A stretch of 64,000 nt of DNA from Pithys albifrons albifrons (GCF_047495875.1 NC_092467.1:16705566-16769565), one strand, 5' to 3'; numbered from the stretch's first letter, positions 46,394 through 60,600 are shown. The notes: generated from the sequence alone by a model not told the origin. Numbers and translations are program-made.

Positions 46394-46517
46394 CACTGCT
46401 CGTCCAGGCCCAGCTTGCCAAGGCATTGCTGCAGCAGTGCTGGGCTCCTCTGCTCCAGCAGCTTCAGGTGCTGATTTGTGCTGCCAGCCCCCTCCTTGGT
46501 GTGCAGGTCAGAGGTGG
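46394..46517 (-). other. Exon-like segment, unrecognised gene
   Basis: On the - strand a CACCCCTGCCCAG acceptor precedes 124 bp. It reads through 40 codons, starting TSDLHTKEGAGSTNQH and ending CLGKLGLDEQ, and then meets CAGTG|GTGAGT, a near-consensus donor. Third codon positions are about 80% G/C in an AT-rich region, which is coding-like. If unspliced, TGG TGA would end the protein after W. I do not recognise the product. A decayed transposon is an alternative. Confidence 0.3.
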
Positions 46518-49500
46518 CTGGGCAGGGGTGCAGCACAGCAGGTTTTTAAAATGGGCAAGATATCCCCTTTATTTATTTACAGCAATAGAGCCAGCTGACA
46601 TTAAAGGGAAACTGTAATACTCTGAGGTGACAGACAGTCCAGTATGATATAGAACTTCTTTTTTACACTTTTTTTTCCCTATGAATAATACATTCCCAAA
46701 ACTCACTGATAGGCTGAACGGGTGAGTTCAAAGGGGAAAAAGAGGTATCAATGCAAGAGACAGGAAACTAAGTCCCAGAGTTCAAAAGAATACATTCATC
46801 TGAAAAGAGGCAAAAATGTGTTTCCAGTGTTCCATATAGGAAAGTTTAAGTATTGCAGTTAAGAGCCACAACAAATTAATTGTATTTCATTATGTGGTCA
46901 GCCAGAAGAGAATAGACATTTGCTTGGTTTCAATTACTTCCAAGGGCTGCTTCTAGCAATTAACATACACTCATAAACCTGCTAAATTCCCAATTCCACA
47001 AACTGTCAGCTCTGCCTCTGCTGTTGCCTCTCTGAAACCCAGCAATATGGATAAGGCAGGCAGGAGGGCAAGACCAACTCCCAAAAAGGGAATGGGTGAA
47101 AAATAGCCTTGATGCTCTTTATGTAGCTGTTCCAACTCTTTGAGCCGCTGCAGGAATGATGGTTGTGAGTGTAGGCATCCTTTGTTGCAAACCTGCAGCC
47201 AGGGAGCTCGGACCTGCTGGACCAGGATGCTCTTGCTTGCACTGACTAATAGTGAGTGTGAGTCAGGGTGCTGTCACCTCGAGCTCTCAGAGCAAAGAGC
47301 TGGGTCTTCCTGTGTGCTTGTGCTGCGTGTTGTGCTGCAGGGGCTTGACCTTTGCTGAGCTCTGCTGCATACTTTACATATCTGCTGTCAGTTGGTTTTG
47401 GAATTATTTGTGTTTTCAGTGGCTTAAATTAACATTAATGGCAATCGAGAAGAGTCTCCTTCCTGTGTGATGTTTCCACCGTGGTTGAGGTGTTTCATTT
47501 GTGAGCTCCTCCACCGGGCTGGGCAGTCTCGCTCCATCCCTGCCTCTGTGTCAGCAGGGCCTGGCTCTGGCTGGGCTCACTGCTGTTGTTTCCTACAGGG
47601 GTTTGGCAATCTTTGGATTGATTTCTGTGGCCAGTTGAGGCGGTGAGGCTGTTGGCCACCTCTCCCTTCATCCCAGGCAAGGGGGGTGATGCTCCAGCAG
47701 GCACTTCCGTCCCGATTTCCCCAGCCCAAGTTGCGTCACAGACCCTTGCAGGGATGGAAAAGAACAGTTGCATTTATGAGAGGAAGGGGTTTTATGCAAG
47801 TAGGGTAAGCTCTGTCCTCTCTTACTCTTCCATTAATTCTAAATTACTTTGCCTGAAACCTTTCACAATGCTCACAGCAGAACTCCAGCCAGACATGGGG
47901 CCATACAAGAGCACGTGCTTGCTTAAGTGTGAAGTGCCTTGAACTGCCGGGCACCAAATAATTTCAGAAGGGGAGATATTTCAATGTTACTTCTCTCTTT
48001 TGAGACTGCTATAGCTTGTTTTTTAATCATGGCTCTTGACCAGAGAGGCCTGGCAGTGTTGGAGTTCTGGTGGGCTTTGTTTTTCAGGGGCCAAAAAAGG
48101 TAAAAAATGCACTACCACCATCACCACCAGAAAAATATTTCCTTGCGCTTTATTTTCCTGAATGGCATAGAAGCCAAAAAATACTGGGCCTTGTTTTCTA
48201 CCCAAAAAGCTGCTTCTCATCTTTCTCCAGCTGGGCTGCAGGATTGCTGTGCCTGTTCTCTGTTGCTGCTGTGATTCAGTGCCCTGTGTTTTCCCTGACC
48301 CCCCCACTGTGAGGGAGGGGGTGTCCCATCTGTGTGAGAGCTGGTGGCAGATAACCCTGCTAAGAGCTGGATCCTGCACATGGGCTCAGACAGGCCAGTG
48401 ACCATGCAGCCCTGCTCCTGACCTGGCACATGTGTGGCCAGAGCTTATGTTTCTATTACTTCAATCCCTTTACTCCAAAGGGGTGCTCTTGTGTTTATTG
48501 ACAATGAAGAGTGGTGACTGAAATCAGGTTTACAGGCTAAAGCAGCTGAAGTCGCCCTTTAGCACAGCCCACAGCAGCCAGGGAACATGACAAAATCTCT
48601 GATCACAATCACACTGCAGCTACCCAGCCATGCTTCTGGGAGGTTTCATGTTCTTCACAGCATAGCAAAATATTTTGTCACCTTAAATGAGTGTGAAATG
48701 GGCCTAATTGCTCATCTGTCAGTAAACAGGCTTTACAAAGATCCTTTTTATTGTTAGCTCTGTACAAAGCCATGTTCATGTGCCTGAGAATCTGACAACA
48801 ACTTTGTATGATGCCCTGAGGACTATATAGACAGTCCTACAGAAGGATTCACTTCTGTAGGAAAAAAAAACAAACTAAAATGCCACTTTGTGTAAAGGCT
48901 GGTCAGGGCAGAGGAGCAGGGGGACAGGGAAGATGCCATCAGTGTGAGGAAGTCATGGGCCAGGGGAGAGTGTGTTTAACTCCACCTGTCCACAGTGGAC
49001 AGACTTGCTAGGGATTCCTTGTGTATTTGTAGTCCTATAAACCTGAAACAGAAATATCAGCCAGGGTAATTGCACATCTTGCAAACAGTGGTGCTTGGTT
49101 GTATGTTGTAACAGTGGTTGACAAAGAGGTGGAGGAAACTTCACCACAATACTTGAGAGAAAACCTGTGTGCAGCAAGTGCCTATGGGCAGCTGTAGGCA
49201 GAAAGGTCAGGCTAAGGATTCATGAGCTGGTGCTGGAGTCATTTGCTTCCTCCATGGGAATGCCTCAGATACCTTGAAGGGGAATATGCCTGAGTATGAC
49301 TTGGGAGATGGAGTGCTCAAATACATGCTGCAATCCTGAGGAAGGAAACCTAGGCTGAACTCACTTGGACACACAGAGCTAAGAACATGGTTGACTGCCA
49401 ATAATTAGCTGGGGGGGTGCCTAGCATTGGTGGTGGGGATGATGGCTCAGAAACCTCTAGGTGAGACATATTCACTGTAATGTATCTGAAGAGTTTCCTT

Positions 49501-51465
49501 GGCAGGGGAAACCTCAAATGGCCTTTCTGGATTTACAGCTGCATTAGGAGGTTCTGTGTGATGGCTGCTGTGACACTGAAGCTTAACTACCTTATCGTGA
49601 GCACAGGAAAGTGTCTTTCCAGAGTCCCTGAACCTGTGGTATGTTACTGTGAAGTGTCTTAGACTCTAGTAATGAAATTGTGGCACAAGGGAAGATTTTC
49701 AATGAAATCTATGGCCCAAAATTCAATCTCTTTTCTAGTGCTGGTTTAGCTGATCATGTTGAAACTGATCTATAACTCTCCTTTGGAAGGTGTGATGTTC
49801 CTGCAGCTCCCAAATGTTATCAGATTGATTTCAATGCAAGCTTAGTGTCTGAGGAGTTTTCAGGGTTACATTTCTGCAGAGATTCACAGTGAGCCTGCAG
49901 GTAAGGAAGGATGGCTTGGCAGCTGTAGTGCTCCTTCGTGACTGGAAAAGCTCCAACACCCCTGAATTTCCAGTGGGATTGGGCAGCAGTGTATTAGAGG
50001 TAGATGTATGCGTGGATCAGCCTTGCTCATTTTTTTTGCTCTGGGCAAAATCTGTTGGCTGTTCAGAGGGCATGAGAGCCCCAGGTGTCAGGTGTTGTGT
50101 ATCTGATGAAAAGATTGACTTGTGGAAAAAGGCTCAGCAAAATGTTACTCTCGTACTTCTCAAGTGCTGCCTGGGATGTGCTGCAGACTCAAAGATGAGT
50201 ATTTTAAGAGCGGTCAAAGAGCATTGCTATGAATTCCAATCCAGTGTTCCCAAAGAATAATTCTGTTCTATACGAACTTTACCTATTGTGAGTTTGGCCC
50301 TGAGTTGCCCAGCAAGCATTTCACTAGGACTCTTTTCCTGCAAATATACTGAACAAAATTCTGTGGTTTTGTTTCTTCTATGCTTATTTGGTAAATAGAG
50401 AAAAGAACCTCTATTCACACTCTTGTTTATTCTGAAAGGCCCCCAAAATGAATTAACTCCCCAAATGAAAATATTGCACAGAAGGAATACCCGCAGGTTA
50501 CTGAATGGTGCTGAAGTGCTTTTCCTCCAGTTCCTGTGTTGCTTTCCTTCCCTCTTCGAGTTCCCATAAGCAAGCTCTGCAACTGCCAAAGCTGCAACTG
50601 GCTGATAACTTTTAGCAGGAGGGAGTAGATGCACATGGGGAATTGACACTTGGGACAGGAAGAGTCCTAAGAATTGAGAACTGAAGCAACATAAACCAAA
50701 GTACCTTTCAGCCTTCTAACAAAAGTTGTTTCTCTGCACAGATATGTGCTTTAGATACGTATTTTTTCGTGGAACTCTTTCTGGTTAGCCAGGGCAAGAG
50801 AAATGGGAGAGGAGTGGGCAGTTACTCAGATTGTGGGCAGGTGCTCAGATTCTTGCAAAAAGCAGTCTCAACATCAGATGCCAAGAACTTTGGAGGACAT
50901 GTCTTGAAGTGATAAGCTCAGCAATTTCTCCTATACCTGATGGATCTTTCGGGTGTCTTCAGCACAGGAATGTAGGGACCCGTTAACGTTCTCACCAGTG
51001 ATCCCCAGCCCTTCCTCTGTCATGTGGTGGGGGAGCTGCCGAGGGGGAATGCAGGTGCGCGCGCACAGCTCTGCTGGGTGTGTGTTGCGGCTCTCACAGC
51101 TGGCTCTCTGCCGGGGGTGGAAACCTTCACACGCACTTCTGGGATCTGAGCACGACGCGAACAGCCTTGCAAAGTAAACACATCCACCTAGAACTTTTAT
51201 TTTCCCAAATCACTCCTTTAGCTAATGTTTCAAAGATACATACGTACCACATCTGGTGCAAACCAAATATTTTCAGTCTGTTGGATCCGAGTCAATATTT
51301 GCCCAAGGTACTAAAGCGATGGCCATGAAGTTGTGACCAAAGGTAAAAGTGCCCTTGTTGAGGATTTGTCTTGGGCTTACATGTGAGCAAAGGGACATAA
51401 AGCTTTGTGATAGGATGTCTGTGCCAGCGCTGGTCCTGTGCCGATGGTGCTAGTGCTGATTTCAG
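46518..51465. other. Non-coding or unexplained sequence
   Basis: Mostly AT-rich. Besides the exon-like segment at 50283-50337 (-), it holds a small CpG cluster at about 51040-51165 (GTGCGCGCGCAC). No gene, RNA or transposon is recognised. Confidence 0.45.
50283..50337 (-). other. Small exon-like segment, unrecognised
   Basis: On the - strand a strong acceptor (CAGTATATTTGCAG) precedes 55 bp. It reads EKSPSEMLAGQLRAKLTI in phase 0, followed by donor ATAG|GTAAAG. Its phase (one base left over) fits the two-base start of the segment at 46517. Pseudo-exons of this size are common, so this is weak alone. Confidence 0.2.
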
Positions 51466-51653
51466 ATGGCCTCCTCGATGACTGGTCCCCATGAGCTTGT
51501 GCAGACAGGACTTGACTCATCGATGGTGCTGCCAGAGGACGTGTACTGCTCACACACCTTCTCCAACCTGCTGGGCATTCCCCTGAGACAGCCAGATGTG
51601 GTGGAGATGTTCGCAGGAGAGTGCTCCTTGCTGGAGTGAAGGCTGTGAATAAA
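51466..51653 (+). other. Possible terminal coding exon of an unrecognised gene
   Basis: TGCTGATTTCAG acceptor at 51465, then 57 codons and a TGA at 51637-51639. An AATAAA signal follows nine bases later (51648-51653). The peptide begins MASSMTGPHELVQTGLDSSM and ends VVEMFAGECSLLE. About 70% of third positions are G/C, unusual for this AT-rich stretch, and the other forward frames are closed. An in-frame TGA sits just upstream of the acceptor, so this is either the last exon of a spliced gene or a micro-ORF starting at its ATG. I do not recognise the family and found no confident upstream exon. Confidence 0.35.
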
Positions 51654-54600
51654 TCAGTGCATTATGTCATGCTGGCTCTGCTCCCGTTTCAGATTTTTGC
51701 ACCCAAGTGTTTATTTTGTGTAACTTGTGGGTTCCTGATGCCACTGCAGTCTCTGTGTAGGCTTCCTGCTGACAGATGTGCTGTACTTGCAGTCAGGTTG
51801 TGGAAATTGGCCTGTCAGAACTGAATCAGGCCTAGAATGCTATTAAAATCTGACAGGCTTTTTGGTCAGTTGAGACTCACTTGGGTAAACAAAGGTCAAA
51901 TCTTTAGTTTCTTTTTTGGTATTTACATAGTTCTGTATAAACGCAAACTCCCATCACCCCAAGAGCATTTAGAAGCTGACTCACATGTGACAGATTTGTC
52001 TTACTCTAACTGAAATCAAAAAGCAGGAATGTGACTGCAGGATGACCTACATCTAATCTGTCATATTTAGTGTAAATCTGAGTGGTCGGTGCTCTAAACT
52101 GAACTGAACCTGTTTGTAGCTCTGTAGCCCAGTCGATCACGTGTGGACTGCACCTGATACAGCAAGAACCTCACTGGTGCTAGCAGGGTGTCTCTCCAGG
52201 CTAAACTCAGTTGCAATCCATCTAACTGCGGGAAAACAGTTGTTTCCTGGTCACTGCTGACTACTGGAAATACCGGGTCAGTGGGTGTCACTCGTATCTC
52301 CAGTATTTCCACTGCAATTCTGCATGTCTCAGCACATTTTGGGTTTGTGCTTATGGCAGCATCTGTTCTTCACTCTGCTCTTCCTCAAGGAAGGGGACTA
52401 ACATGACACTAAGAGCTACTCTTAAACCTTTCCAGAGAAAGAACTTATGCTCAGGAGCTGCACACCCAATCAGGGTCAGCCCGAGATTCGTTGCAATAAT
52501 TGGAAGCGGCACATTCAATGCTGTAACAATACAGTAAATCCCCAGAAACCAGGGTGAAGGAGGTAAACCATTCCTAGTCAGAACACAGCCTCAGTGGAGA
52601 GAGGAGGTTACTGTATGACAGGAGCCTCCTTGCAATGGGCTTAGACTCTCGGTGGTTTGAGGTGTTGGTTGGTCCAATTAGCAGAATGCATGCTGCAGGG
52701 TTTGAAGTCTTATCTTTAGTAGCAGGTATTTATTTCAATTTTTTTTTTTTTGTAATCTTCTTGTTGCATTTAAAAAGCAGAATTGTTTAGAGCTGTTTTT
52801 TTTTCTTTTGGGTGAGTTAGCAGTCATTATGTGCTAAGAGAACTTGTTCCTGGGATTGCTGTATGTTGTGACCATAGGAAACACTGGGTGTTTAAAAGTT
52901 GCCTAACAGTTGGTGTTATGGTCCCTGTTCTCATTTGCCTGTAACTGTCAGATTAACAAAGTAGGTTGAACTCTCTTATGTCAGTGCTTGACCTGTTATG
53001 TTGCTGTTTACTTGGGTTTACAGGCAGTCACTGTGGTTCAGCAGTCTTTGAAAATGAAGTCTTGGGAAAATGTCCCTCTGGCTCTGTGCCCTCCTCCTTA
53101 TGAAGCTGCAGTTCCCTCTCGTGGTATGTTGGTTGAGAAGTCTTCCCTTCTCTCCACATTCCTGTTTGCAGGGTACCTGCAGAACTGCTTTGTCCCAAGG
53201 GAGGAAAAGCACCTGTAAGAGTTCATCCCCCTCAAGCTGCTGTTCTGACATGAGCACTGTGTTTCTTCACTTCAAGGGGTGTGACATGGAGTTGGGATGT
53301 ATTCCTGGGGACACAAGGGAATATGGACTGCACTTAAAGACCCTGCCAATTCCCTGTACATCCTGCTTGTACCTGCATGCCTGTGAGTGCTGTGTGGATG
53401 AGCAAAGCAGTGACTCTGTGCACCAAGGAGTCCCTGTGCTGAGACTGGCACACAGACCAGAGGTCTTTTGAATCTTGACGTGTTGGTGATGGGTAAGAGT
53501 TTGGTACCTCTGTAGCTCTTTTCATTGTTCCAGGATATTGGGATTAAGCCTGCAGAAAATATCTTGGTTTTAGTATTGGAGATTTACCTTTGTCTAACCT
53601 GCGACTCCTACTGCTAACCGTGAAACCACAATTCATACACGTTTGGTGGAGACTTTCAGGGACTCTGCAGCTAAATTCCCTTAAAGTGGTTCCTTGCATC
53701 CAGGAGACAGAAGGGAGAGCAGGCAGGCTGTTTCCAGCGTTCTCGTTCTCCTCCCACAGTCTCAAAACACCAAGTACCAGGGTGAGAAGGGTGAGTTCTG
53801 ATTAAGGAGTCGGTAAAGTGCTCTGTGACGGCAGTGACACTGAAAATATTGTGCTGTATCTATCCCATAATGTGCTGCAGTAATAAATTAACTGAACACA
53901 TAATTAGAGATCTGTAGAACTGTTTATGAGAGAATACTGCTTTCTAGAAGTAATCTTTAAACTAATACCTAAATCTAAAGAGAGAAGTGATTTCTGAGTG
54001 CAGACATGAATTATGCTGCTGTGACAAGACGTTATACCCTGTCTCAGTCTGTTTCATTCTTAGAGGTGTGCTTTGCATGAACTAACAGAAATCACACTAG
54101 TTAAAAAAAAAAGAAAAAACCCTAACACATGAAATGACTACCCTTTCTGTAGGACCTCATCACGACCTTACACATGGATAGAAATATAATTCTGTTTGTC
54201 CATCAGAAGTTTCAGGACATTTTCTTAGGCCTACTCACAACTGCACCTACATGTGGTTTCAGGAAGCCTAATGTAACAGTCAGATTAAGTGCTTTCTTGC
54301 CTGTGGCTATTTTACTGGAAATCCTGGTAATGAAAACCTCAGAATAAGCATTTGTTTCAAAAAAGCATGTTTTCAGTGCTTCCGCTCTGGAAAGGGATGC
54401 AGTAAGAGTGTGTGTTTCTCTTCTATTATTGATTATTTATTGTAGTTCTCACTAGAGGATAGAGGACTAAGCTACTCTGTCTCAAAATGTCAAATCTAAC
54501 CTTTGTGCAAATTTTCTGAAGTTCAGCAAGCTATGAGAAAATGGGCCACTGTGATTGAATAACGTTAATGTGGAAATAGTTAACTCCCACACAAGACTAT

Positions 54601-57600
54601 TTCACTGTTTCACCATCTGCAACATGGTTTGGGTCTGCAATGGTTTCACAGATCTGTGACACTAGTGCAGATTTTGTGGTGGTTCTTGCGTTTATAATTA
54701 CAACTGTACTTAAAGAAACATCCGTACAGAGGTAAGTAGTGCATAACATTGATACATAGATTCAGATGCTAAAAACATATTACACTTTAGTGCCCAGCTG
54801 TCCAGGCTGACTTCATACCCTGTATCCATCATTGCTTTCAGAGGCAGATTGTCATCCTGTCACAGGAGCTTGCTTTCTTTTCTCCCAGATGGGTCCTTTG
54901 CATCTGACTGTATTAAAACACATTTTGTGACTGTGCAACTCAGATCACTCTGTAACACTGACCTACCCTCCTTATCACCCTACGGCTCCATGTGCTCTAA
55001 TGTTCTCTGCCCATTCTACTGTCACAGATTTTTAGCATCACAGCTTCTTCCCCACACCCCTTTCTCCCCCTCACTGTGAGCTCAACTGTTGCTCCCTCCA
55101 TTGTCCTTTTCTTCCCTAAACCTCTGCTAGTGTTTTCTCTCCTCTTAAGCTCATGCTGTTGAAGTTCCCAGACGGCACTTGGTGCTGGCACCTCCTTACC
55201 CCACTCTTTGAACAAGTGCTAGTCATGGGCTTTAAACTGGCAAGTTCAGCAAAAGTTGTAGGTTTGCTGCCACACACTGTATGTACCTTGACTGTTGTGC
55301 TGATGCAATTCACTGAATGAAAAATGCCACTACATGGATGGCTTATTTTATAAAGAATACCCCCAACAACTGCCCCAAACCAACACACCTAGAACTATGA
55401 ACTAATACTCAGAATCTTTCTCAAACTCATCCCCATTTATTACTGGGTTCCACTCAAAGATTCATGTAAGCTGGTTTTCTGTATACTTAATGTGCATTCC
55501 TGCTATTTTTTCCCTCCATAATAGAAGGATTTGTTTTTAATAAGAATATGCCTGGTAGAAGAAACTCCAGGATTTGCAGTCTTACTGATTTGTAACAACT
55601 TCCACCCATACCCAAGCCCCACACATTTACTTCTTCCTTCATCATCCCAAACTGACCCAGAATTACTGGGTTGTAGTTGTAGTTAACCACTTGGCTTAGG
55701 CTTCTTTGGACCATCTCTCATATCCTCTTTCATCTTTTACTACTGGAAACATACTGAAGTTCACTGCTGCTTTCAGACACTCTGGTTCTTCAAGACTCTT
55801 ACAAATTAACATGAATTGGTCTAGTCCCTCCTGCTTTCCTTTTCATATAGCCTAGAACAGTCCATTTTACCAGTCACCACATTATCTTCTCCCCAAGGGC
55901 TGTTTAAACCCCATGAGTTTATGTTCCATGTCCTCAATGAGCAGCGCTAAGTTAGAGGGTTTCAAACTCTCTGTCCCCACAGTGCTCCTGTCTTGTGCTC
56001 TCCAAGCATCTCTCATGTAGCTCTGTCCCAACCATCAGCTCCTCTTACAACTGTAGCCTCATCTTGTCTTCTTCAATGGGCAGGATGGTTATAAATAGAC
56101 AAGACGATAGATGAAGTGGCCCAGATTCCTCAAAGAGCTCAGCATTCGCACTTGAGGCCAGAGCAAATGGTCTGCTTTTAGTATCTTTTGATTTTAAAGT
56201 GCTTGGCCTCAACATGCTTAACCATGTTCAAAACTGAGTCTAAAGGTTGCAGTGGGTATATCTACAGATATGACCCAAATCTGGTGGTGATTACTTATGA
56301 AAATCTGACCCAGTTCAACTGTAACATTTCTGTTTGGTGTGGAGCCAAGTTTACAGTATCAGCAACATCAAGGCAAAGCAACTGATACAGAAGACTATGC
56401 TCAGTGACCTTTTATTTTTCTTCCAGCTCTGGGTAGGGTTCGGCAAAAGAGTAAGGGAGGCATTATAGCACGTACTGCCAAAAAGCAAGCAAATATATTT
56501 TGAATTTCAAATGCATGTGCCACCAGAAAGGAATGTTCCTTTGGAAAATCGTGGAATGCCTGCTATCAGTATTGGTAAAAGCCATGTTAGTGCCTTGGCC
56601 ATGAGTGTGGGTACCAAGAGCTGAGGGTCTATTTCTGGCTCTGCACCTCACATAGTCCATGTGCCTGGATGAGTCACCACCTTCCTTTCACTTTCTTTTT
56701 CTGTGAAAAGGGGTTTAATGTCTTTGGAAAATGCTTTGAAATTGATGATCAATCTGCTAATTGATAATCATCACAAAGGAGTCCTCAACTGATAAAGAGC
56801 TCACCTCAATACATGTAAATGTGCCATAAAAAGACCATTAGCTCAGTCAAAAAGAAAAAAAATCAGCAACTAAAAATAAGCACAATCATGTGAAACCACG
56901 GATCACTTTGATTCATCTTCAGTGGTGAATTTGTAATCCTAGTCAAAGTTCTGAAACAAAACAATTTCTTACAACAGTTAAAGTAGGAATGCATATTTTT
57001 TAAGCAATAAAATCTTTTCCAAGGTTGCATTATGAAAGGTAATGGCTTTGATAGGTAATAGCCTACAGAGATACAGGGGCTATTATGTGGGGATCCTTAC
57101 ATAGCAAGAAATTCTGAACAAAGTTTTTACAGCTCCTCGTCACATTAGTTTTAAAATAAATACTGTATTTCTACTAAGGAAAAATACACTGGAGCATTCA
57201 CACAGTCTAATCTGCAACAAACAATTTGGGAAGGTAAGTGAAAATGTAAATTTTTGCAATCAAAAACTTCATGGTGTAAAGTGTGTAAAATGGCTGGATA
57301 CCAGTGGATCATACAGTGAAATTTAACCCATCTTAAAATGAAAAGTGACTTGAAACTTGATTTTCTTTTTCTTTTTCCCCCCCCTTTCTGTGTGTTTAGA
57401 AATGTCAAAGTGACACACACTGACAATTGGGACACTTTTTCAAGTTAAGAAATTAATCAAAACTAACATTTTCCTGCAAAAGTTTCATTTTCAATCAAGC
57501 AGGCCTCTTCTGATTAAAGAGGTTGCATAAAAATTCTTAATCATCTCTGCACAGGAGCACTGCTGTAGCTGTTGGGTGATTCATACTCGTTTTAGAGACA

Positions 57601-60600
57601 ATCTTCATAACAATCTGTAGATGCTGTTTTAAGAATCATTATATGACTACTTCTGTCTGTGCACAAGTCATGGGGCCCAGGGGAGTGCCCTCCCAGCTGT
57701 GGCCAGGCTGCCTGTGGACACAGGCACTAAACCAAGGACAGGGGTGAGCCACTTCTGAGGAGCAAGGGGAGGGATGGCCTGTTTGCCACCCTGTGCCAAA
57801 GAAATGAGCCCTGCACCAGACTGGCTGCAGTAGCTGCATGTGGGACGGGAGGCTCAAGGCCCTTGCTGGGCAATGCCATCCCTTCCTGGGGTGCAGGGAG
57901 CCAGCAGGAGGGGTGGGAAGCCTGGGGTCTCCTGCTGTGGAAGCTGACAGGGCATGCAGGGAGCAGGCAGGGGGATGAGTGATAGCTGTTGGACTTAGTG
58001 AAGGGGTAGAGTGGAAAGGAATGGCCACATACTGGAATGGGAAGAACAGGAAGGATTTGGAAGAAGACAGGACAGAAACAGAGTAGAGATATGAAACAGT
58101 AGGGTGAGTGTCTGTAACTCTGGCTGCACACTCATTCATGAATTTTTAGTAGTTTTTCAGGAACAATAGGTATAGAAAAGACTATCTGTGAAATACTGAA
58201 TTCAGTATTTTTAAAGCCTGCAGCTCTTGGAAATTGTATTTGCTAGCTCTTAGACTGCAAGAGCGGATACTCTTTGGCTAACCTGCAGGAAACGTCCTTC
58301 CTCCCTTTGTAAAGGAAATAAGGATGTGAAGATATGTATCTATGCTGTTGTGTGTGTCCTCCCTCCCACCCCGGCTTCTTACCACTGCTGACTTTATCAG
58401 CTTTGCTTCAGGCATCACCTCTCTCATATTCACGGTTATCAGATAGAGATGAACTAGGAAAAAAAGAAATCCAACATTTGACTCAAACTCATAATATATA
58501 AATGATGTAACCCAGATTCCAGCATTACTCCTACACAGATCTTTACAGAAGATGGGCAGTCAAGTACCAAAACTGGATGTCAGTGTTTTACCTTTGAATC
58601 ATCAGATTTAAAAAAAAAAGGTTTTCAGTGAAGCCTACACAATGGCACTATCTTACAGCTACATATTGACAGAGAGCCATTAAGGCAGCTAGATACACAT
58701 TTGTAGCTATGCTTTTATATTTAAACTTGGGATTTTTTTAATGCTGTGACAAATTTTGAATTGTAGAGATAAGGAGACAGCACAAAGTGTGAAGTGTGCT
58801 TGACAGCTTAACTAAGAAACCAGCTAGCTGGTCTTGAGTATTTTTTCAGCATGAAAATGACCCCTTCTACTGCCTCTACATGTCATTCTTTGCAGGACAG
58901 TATCATAAGGCCTTTCAGATAAGTTATGGCATTATTGCCAAGCCGAATTTATACATATTTGTTACCTTAGCACTACAGCATTGTGGACCAAATCTTGTCC
59001 CACCTCAGCCCTTGCAGTGGGAGGAGTGATGACTTGCAGAGAGCTGCTACAGCTGAAAGAGCTGTGGGTCCTGCTATAGCCTGGCCACAAAGCCCTGGAC
59101 CGAGAGGTGGCTGCGGTTCTGCTGGGTTCCTGTCCAGCTCTGGGCTGCTCTCAGCCAGCACTACACGGCACTCCGGTGCAGAGCAGCTCCACGGCACTTG
59201 CACCACACGGTCCCAGGGAAGTGGCCTCACTGCCCCTGCTGTGTAACAGAGCCAGCACAGCAACACCCGTGCTGCTTTTTGGCACAAAGGAGACCCATCT
59301 TACTCCCATAGAATGCTTCAGTTCAGCTCAAAGAGATAAAACTCCCCTTAACAAGGAAATGTAAGATTATTCAAAGTTAACTCTTCTTTCTGAGAGCACC
59401 CTCTGCTTATACAGTAAGCATAAAAATGGCATTTGCATTCTTAGGAAACAATGCCTGTGCACAGTTTGAAATGTTTCAGATTCATTCTTTGGAAACAATT
59501 TGTGTGATTTATTCTGCTTTTCTTCAAGCACGATTCTGTTTTTCTTCAGGGCTGTTTCGGGTGTGTGGTTTGACACTCAGCTTGTCAGTTTAGTATTGTG
59601 AGATTGTGAGTTTTTTGAAGAGGGCACATCTGTGGTTATAGAAGAATAACAAAACACATCAGATGTTTGGTGAACAAAAGAGCAGAGCTTGGGAGGATCT
59701 TAGAAATGAATAGTTAGTAGAGATGACATGTTTTTGACCCAGAGCTTTAGAAGGCTAATGTAAAATTACTTATTTTCCAAGTTTTCAAATCCTGTCTTGA
59801 AAAAATTATCTTAAAAAGGAACAAACACTTTTAACTACATTTCTAGTTGTGAAATTTTATAACAAGTGAAGGATCTTAAGCAGAAAAAATATCTACTTTA
59901 CACTTTTATTTTTTAATTTAGTGAGAGCCCACAGTTCAGAAAAAAGAGAATGTATTAAAAAAGCTTCGATTCTGAAAGCTTCGAGGCCATGTCTTCAATT
60001 TGAAACACCCAGGATTATTTTGCACAAGAAGTGAAAAAAAGTTAGTAGTTACCTTTAAGGAATTCTGTGCTAAAGTGATATTTTAACATTTCAAGTGCCA
60101 AAGTAATGTACCTATAATCTGAACTACAGCCAGCCTTGCTGAATCAGTACTAGCCACAGATTTGTAACCATTTATTCTTTTTATTAACAAATCAGAAGTG
60201 TCTGCAAAAGGTTTTCTGCTGACTGTGGATAGCACTTGCAATACTGAGATGTTTACGGAAAATCCTGCTCAGTGGCAAATCCTGATTAGGAAACGTTATC
60301 ATTTTTTGCATAATAGGTGAGATAGACGTGCCTAACATATGGTTGCTATAAAATACCTTAGATGAGTCAGATCTTAGCTGACAGCTGTAAGCAGGGTTGT
60401 TCTGGCTCCTTAGATAATACTACCAATTATGATCCTTTTTGTTACTTAACTACTGTACTGTTAAATTATATTAACCTGATTTGTAGACTCTCCTGTTTGA
60501 GCAGAACAAAAAAGCAAGATTTATGATGTAAATCCTGATCTAAATGTTTGCAGCTTATTAAAGCAGAATCCAAAGTCCTTCAAACTCTCAGCAATGATGA

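Noticed and set aside
57639..58139. 166- and 134-codon minus-strand open frames
   Set aside because: Two overlapping frames open together in a GC-rich, CpG-poor block; Pro/Ser/His-rich peptides with no family match and no splice signals at sensible places.
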